Shown one piece after another: positions 20,315-21,063 of a stretch of 21,063 bases of DNA; the stretch's first letter is position 1, and each line of letters starts with the position of its first letter. This stretch comes from an uncultured Actinomycetes bacterium (GTDB lineage Bacteria > Actinomycetota > Actinomycetes > S36-B12). Both the position numbers and the translations under genes were made by a program. The notes below the pieces were generated by a model. It ran no database searches, had not been told where the DNA came from, and worked only from the letters and a program-made list of their open reading frames with translations. The stretch is taken from positions 1-21,063 of the forward strand of contig CALGTB010000045.1 of NCBI GenBank assembly GCA_937902285.1. The letters run 5' to 3'.

Positions 20315-21063
20315 ATGGTCGCCGATCCGGGGTTCTCCGGCTCCGAGCCGATGATCCGGCTCGAGCAGGTGGGCAAGACGTTCCCGGACGGCACCGTGGC
20401 GGTGCAGGAGCTGTCCCTCGACGTCATGCGCGGCGAGCTGGCGGTCCTCGTCGGGCCCTCCGGCTGCGGCAAGACCACCACCATGCGCATGATCAACCGC
20501 CTCGTCGAGCCGACCTCCGGCCGGGTCCTCGTCGACGGCCGCGACGTCACGACCGTCGATGCCGTCGAGCTCCGCCGTTCCATCGGCTACGTCATCCAGC
20601 AGGTGGGCCTCTTCCCGCATCAGACCGTGCAGCGGAACGTGGCCACCGTGCCCAGCCTCGCGGGCTGGGACCGGGCGCGGATCCGCGCTCGGGTCGACGA
20701 GCTGCTCAACCTGGTGGGGCTCGATCCGGCCACCTTCGGGGACCGCTACCCGCAGCAGCTGTCCGGGGGGCAGCGCCAGCGGGTGGGGGTGGCCCGCGCA
20801 CTCGCGGCCGACCCTCCGGTGCTGCTCATGGATGAGCCCTTCGGGGCCGTCGACCCGATCGAGCGCGACCGGCTCCAGGAGGAGATGCTCCGCCTCCTCG
20901 CCTCGGTGAGGACGACGGTGGTCTTCGTGACGCACGACATCGACGAGGCCGTGCGGCTCGGCGACCGGATCGCCGTCATGCGGCAGGGGGGACACCTCGA
21001 GCAGTACGCCGCCCCGGTCGAGATCCTGGCCCGACCGGCCAGCGCCTTCGTCGCGGACTTCGT
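20315..21063 (+). CDS. ABC transporter ATP-binding protein (OpuCA/ProV type), 3' end missing
   Basis: The first 249 residues of a betaine/choline-type import ATPase; the frame is still open at the window edge. Walker A is GPSGCGKTT at 47-55, a Q-loop glutamine lies in VIQQVGLF (93-100), the signature LSGGQ is at 149-153, Walker B is VLLMDEP at 169-175, and the switch histidine is His207 in VTHD. PHQTVQRNVATVP after the Q-loop is the form common in quaternary-amine transporter ATPases. OpuCA/ProV proteins often carry C-terminal CBS domains that sense ionic strength; whether this one does lies beyond the window. ATG 20351, twelve codons later, is an alternative start. It energises the divergent permeases. 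Confidence 0.92.
   Translation, partial: MVADPGFSGSEPMIRLEQVGKTFPDGTVAVQELSLDVMRGELAVLVGPSGCGKTTTMRMINRLVEPTSGRVLVDGRDVTTVDAVELRRSIGYVIQQVGLFPHQTVQRNVATVPSLAGWDRARIRARVDELLNLVGLDPATFGDRYPQQLSGGQRQRVGVARALAADPPVLLMDEPFGAVDPIERDRLQEEMLRLLASVRTTVVFVTHDIDEAVRLGDRIAVMRQGGHLEQYAAPVEILARPASAFVADF

Noticed and set aside
1..21063. CRISPR array, prophage, insertion sequence or RNA genes
   Set aside because: No regularly spaced repeats, terminal inverted repeats, transposase or integrase motifs, or tRNA/rRNA-like sequence were seen on either strand.

Overview
The window is 21 kb of very GC-rich DNA with tightly packed genes. Several features point to an actinobacterium: many genes read from TANNNT -10 elements with almost no leader, an IdeR/DtxR-type iron box, a DinB-like TIGR03086 protein, and an Abhydrolase_9-type membrane hydrolase. 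A Nocardioidaceae-like lineage is a guess that I cannot confirm from sequence alone. No gap between genes exceeds about 170 bases. I see no rRNA, tRNA, transposase, phage gene or CRISPR array, so this looks like ordinary chromosome.

Layout. Bases 1-3560 hold the 3' part of an M20 amidohydrolase, a convergent DinB-like protein whose end overlaps it, and two translationally coupled Gfo/Idh/MocA oxidoreductases. Bases 3561-4867 hold the most unusual unit. A structured upstream region leads into a small protein related to S-adenosylmethionine decarboxylase, whose reading frame overlaps that of a LuxI/FeeM-like acyltransferase. Bases 4932-7226 (minus) encode a membrane GGDEF-EAL protein. Divergent from it is an 820-residue dimethylglycine/sarcosine dehydrogenase-like flavoprotein (7354-9816), followed by a secreted protein with an I78-like tail (9896-10789). 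Bases 10850-14641 (minus) hold a membrane PAS-GGDEF cyclase and, 21 bases downstream, a membrane alpha/beta hydrolase. Bases 14796-15488 encode a heme oxygenase behind a near-consensus iron box. Bases 15512-17812 (minus) encode a molybdopterin oxidoreductase with its own promoter. Bases 17822-21063 hold a betaine/choline-type ABC importer: a lipoprotein and two permeases on the minus strand, and a divergent ATPase that runs off the right edge.

How the parts may work together. The betaine-type importer and the dimethylglycine/sarcosine dehydrogenase could serve uptake and demethylation of methylated amines. Two c-di-GMP proteins lie on the minus strand, one with a product-inhibition site and one without, so second-messenger control is well represented. 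The heme oxygenase should be induced by iron starvation. The SpeD-like/LuxI-like pair is the best candidate for an undescribed system. SpeD enzymes and LuxI enzymes both act on S-adenosylmethionine, and here divergent relatives of each are made from one overlapping transcript. Its chemistry is unknown, and a signalling or specialised small-molecule role is inference.
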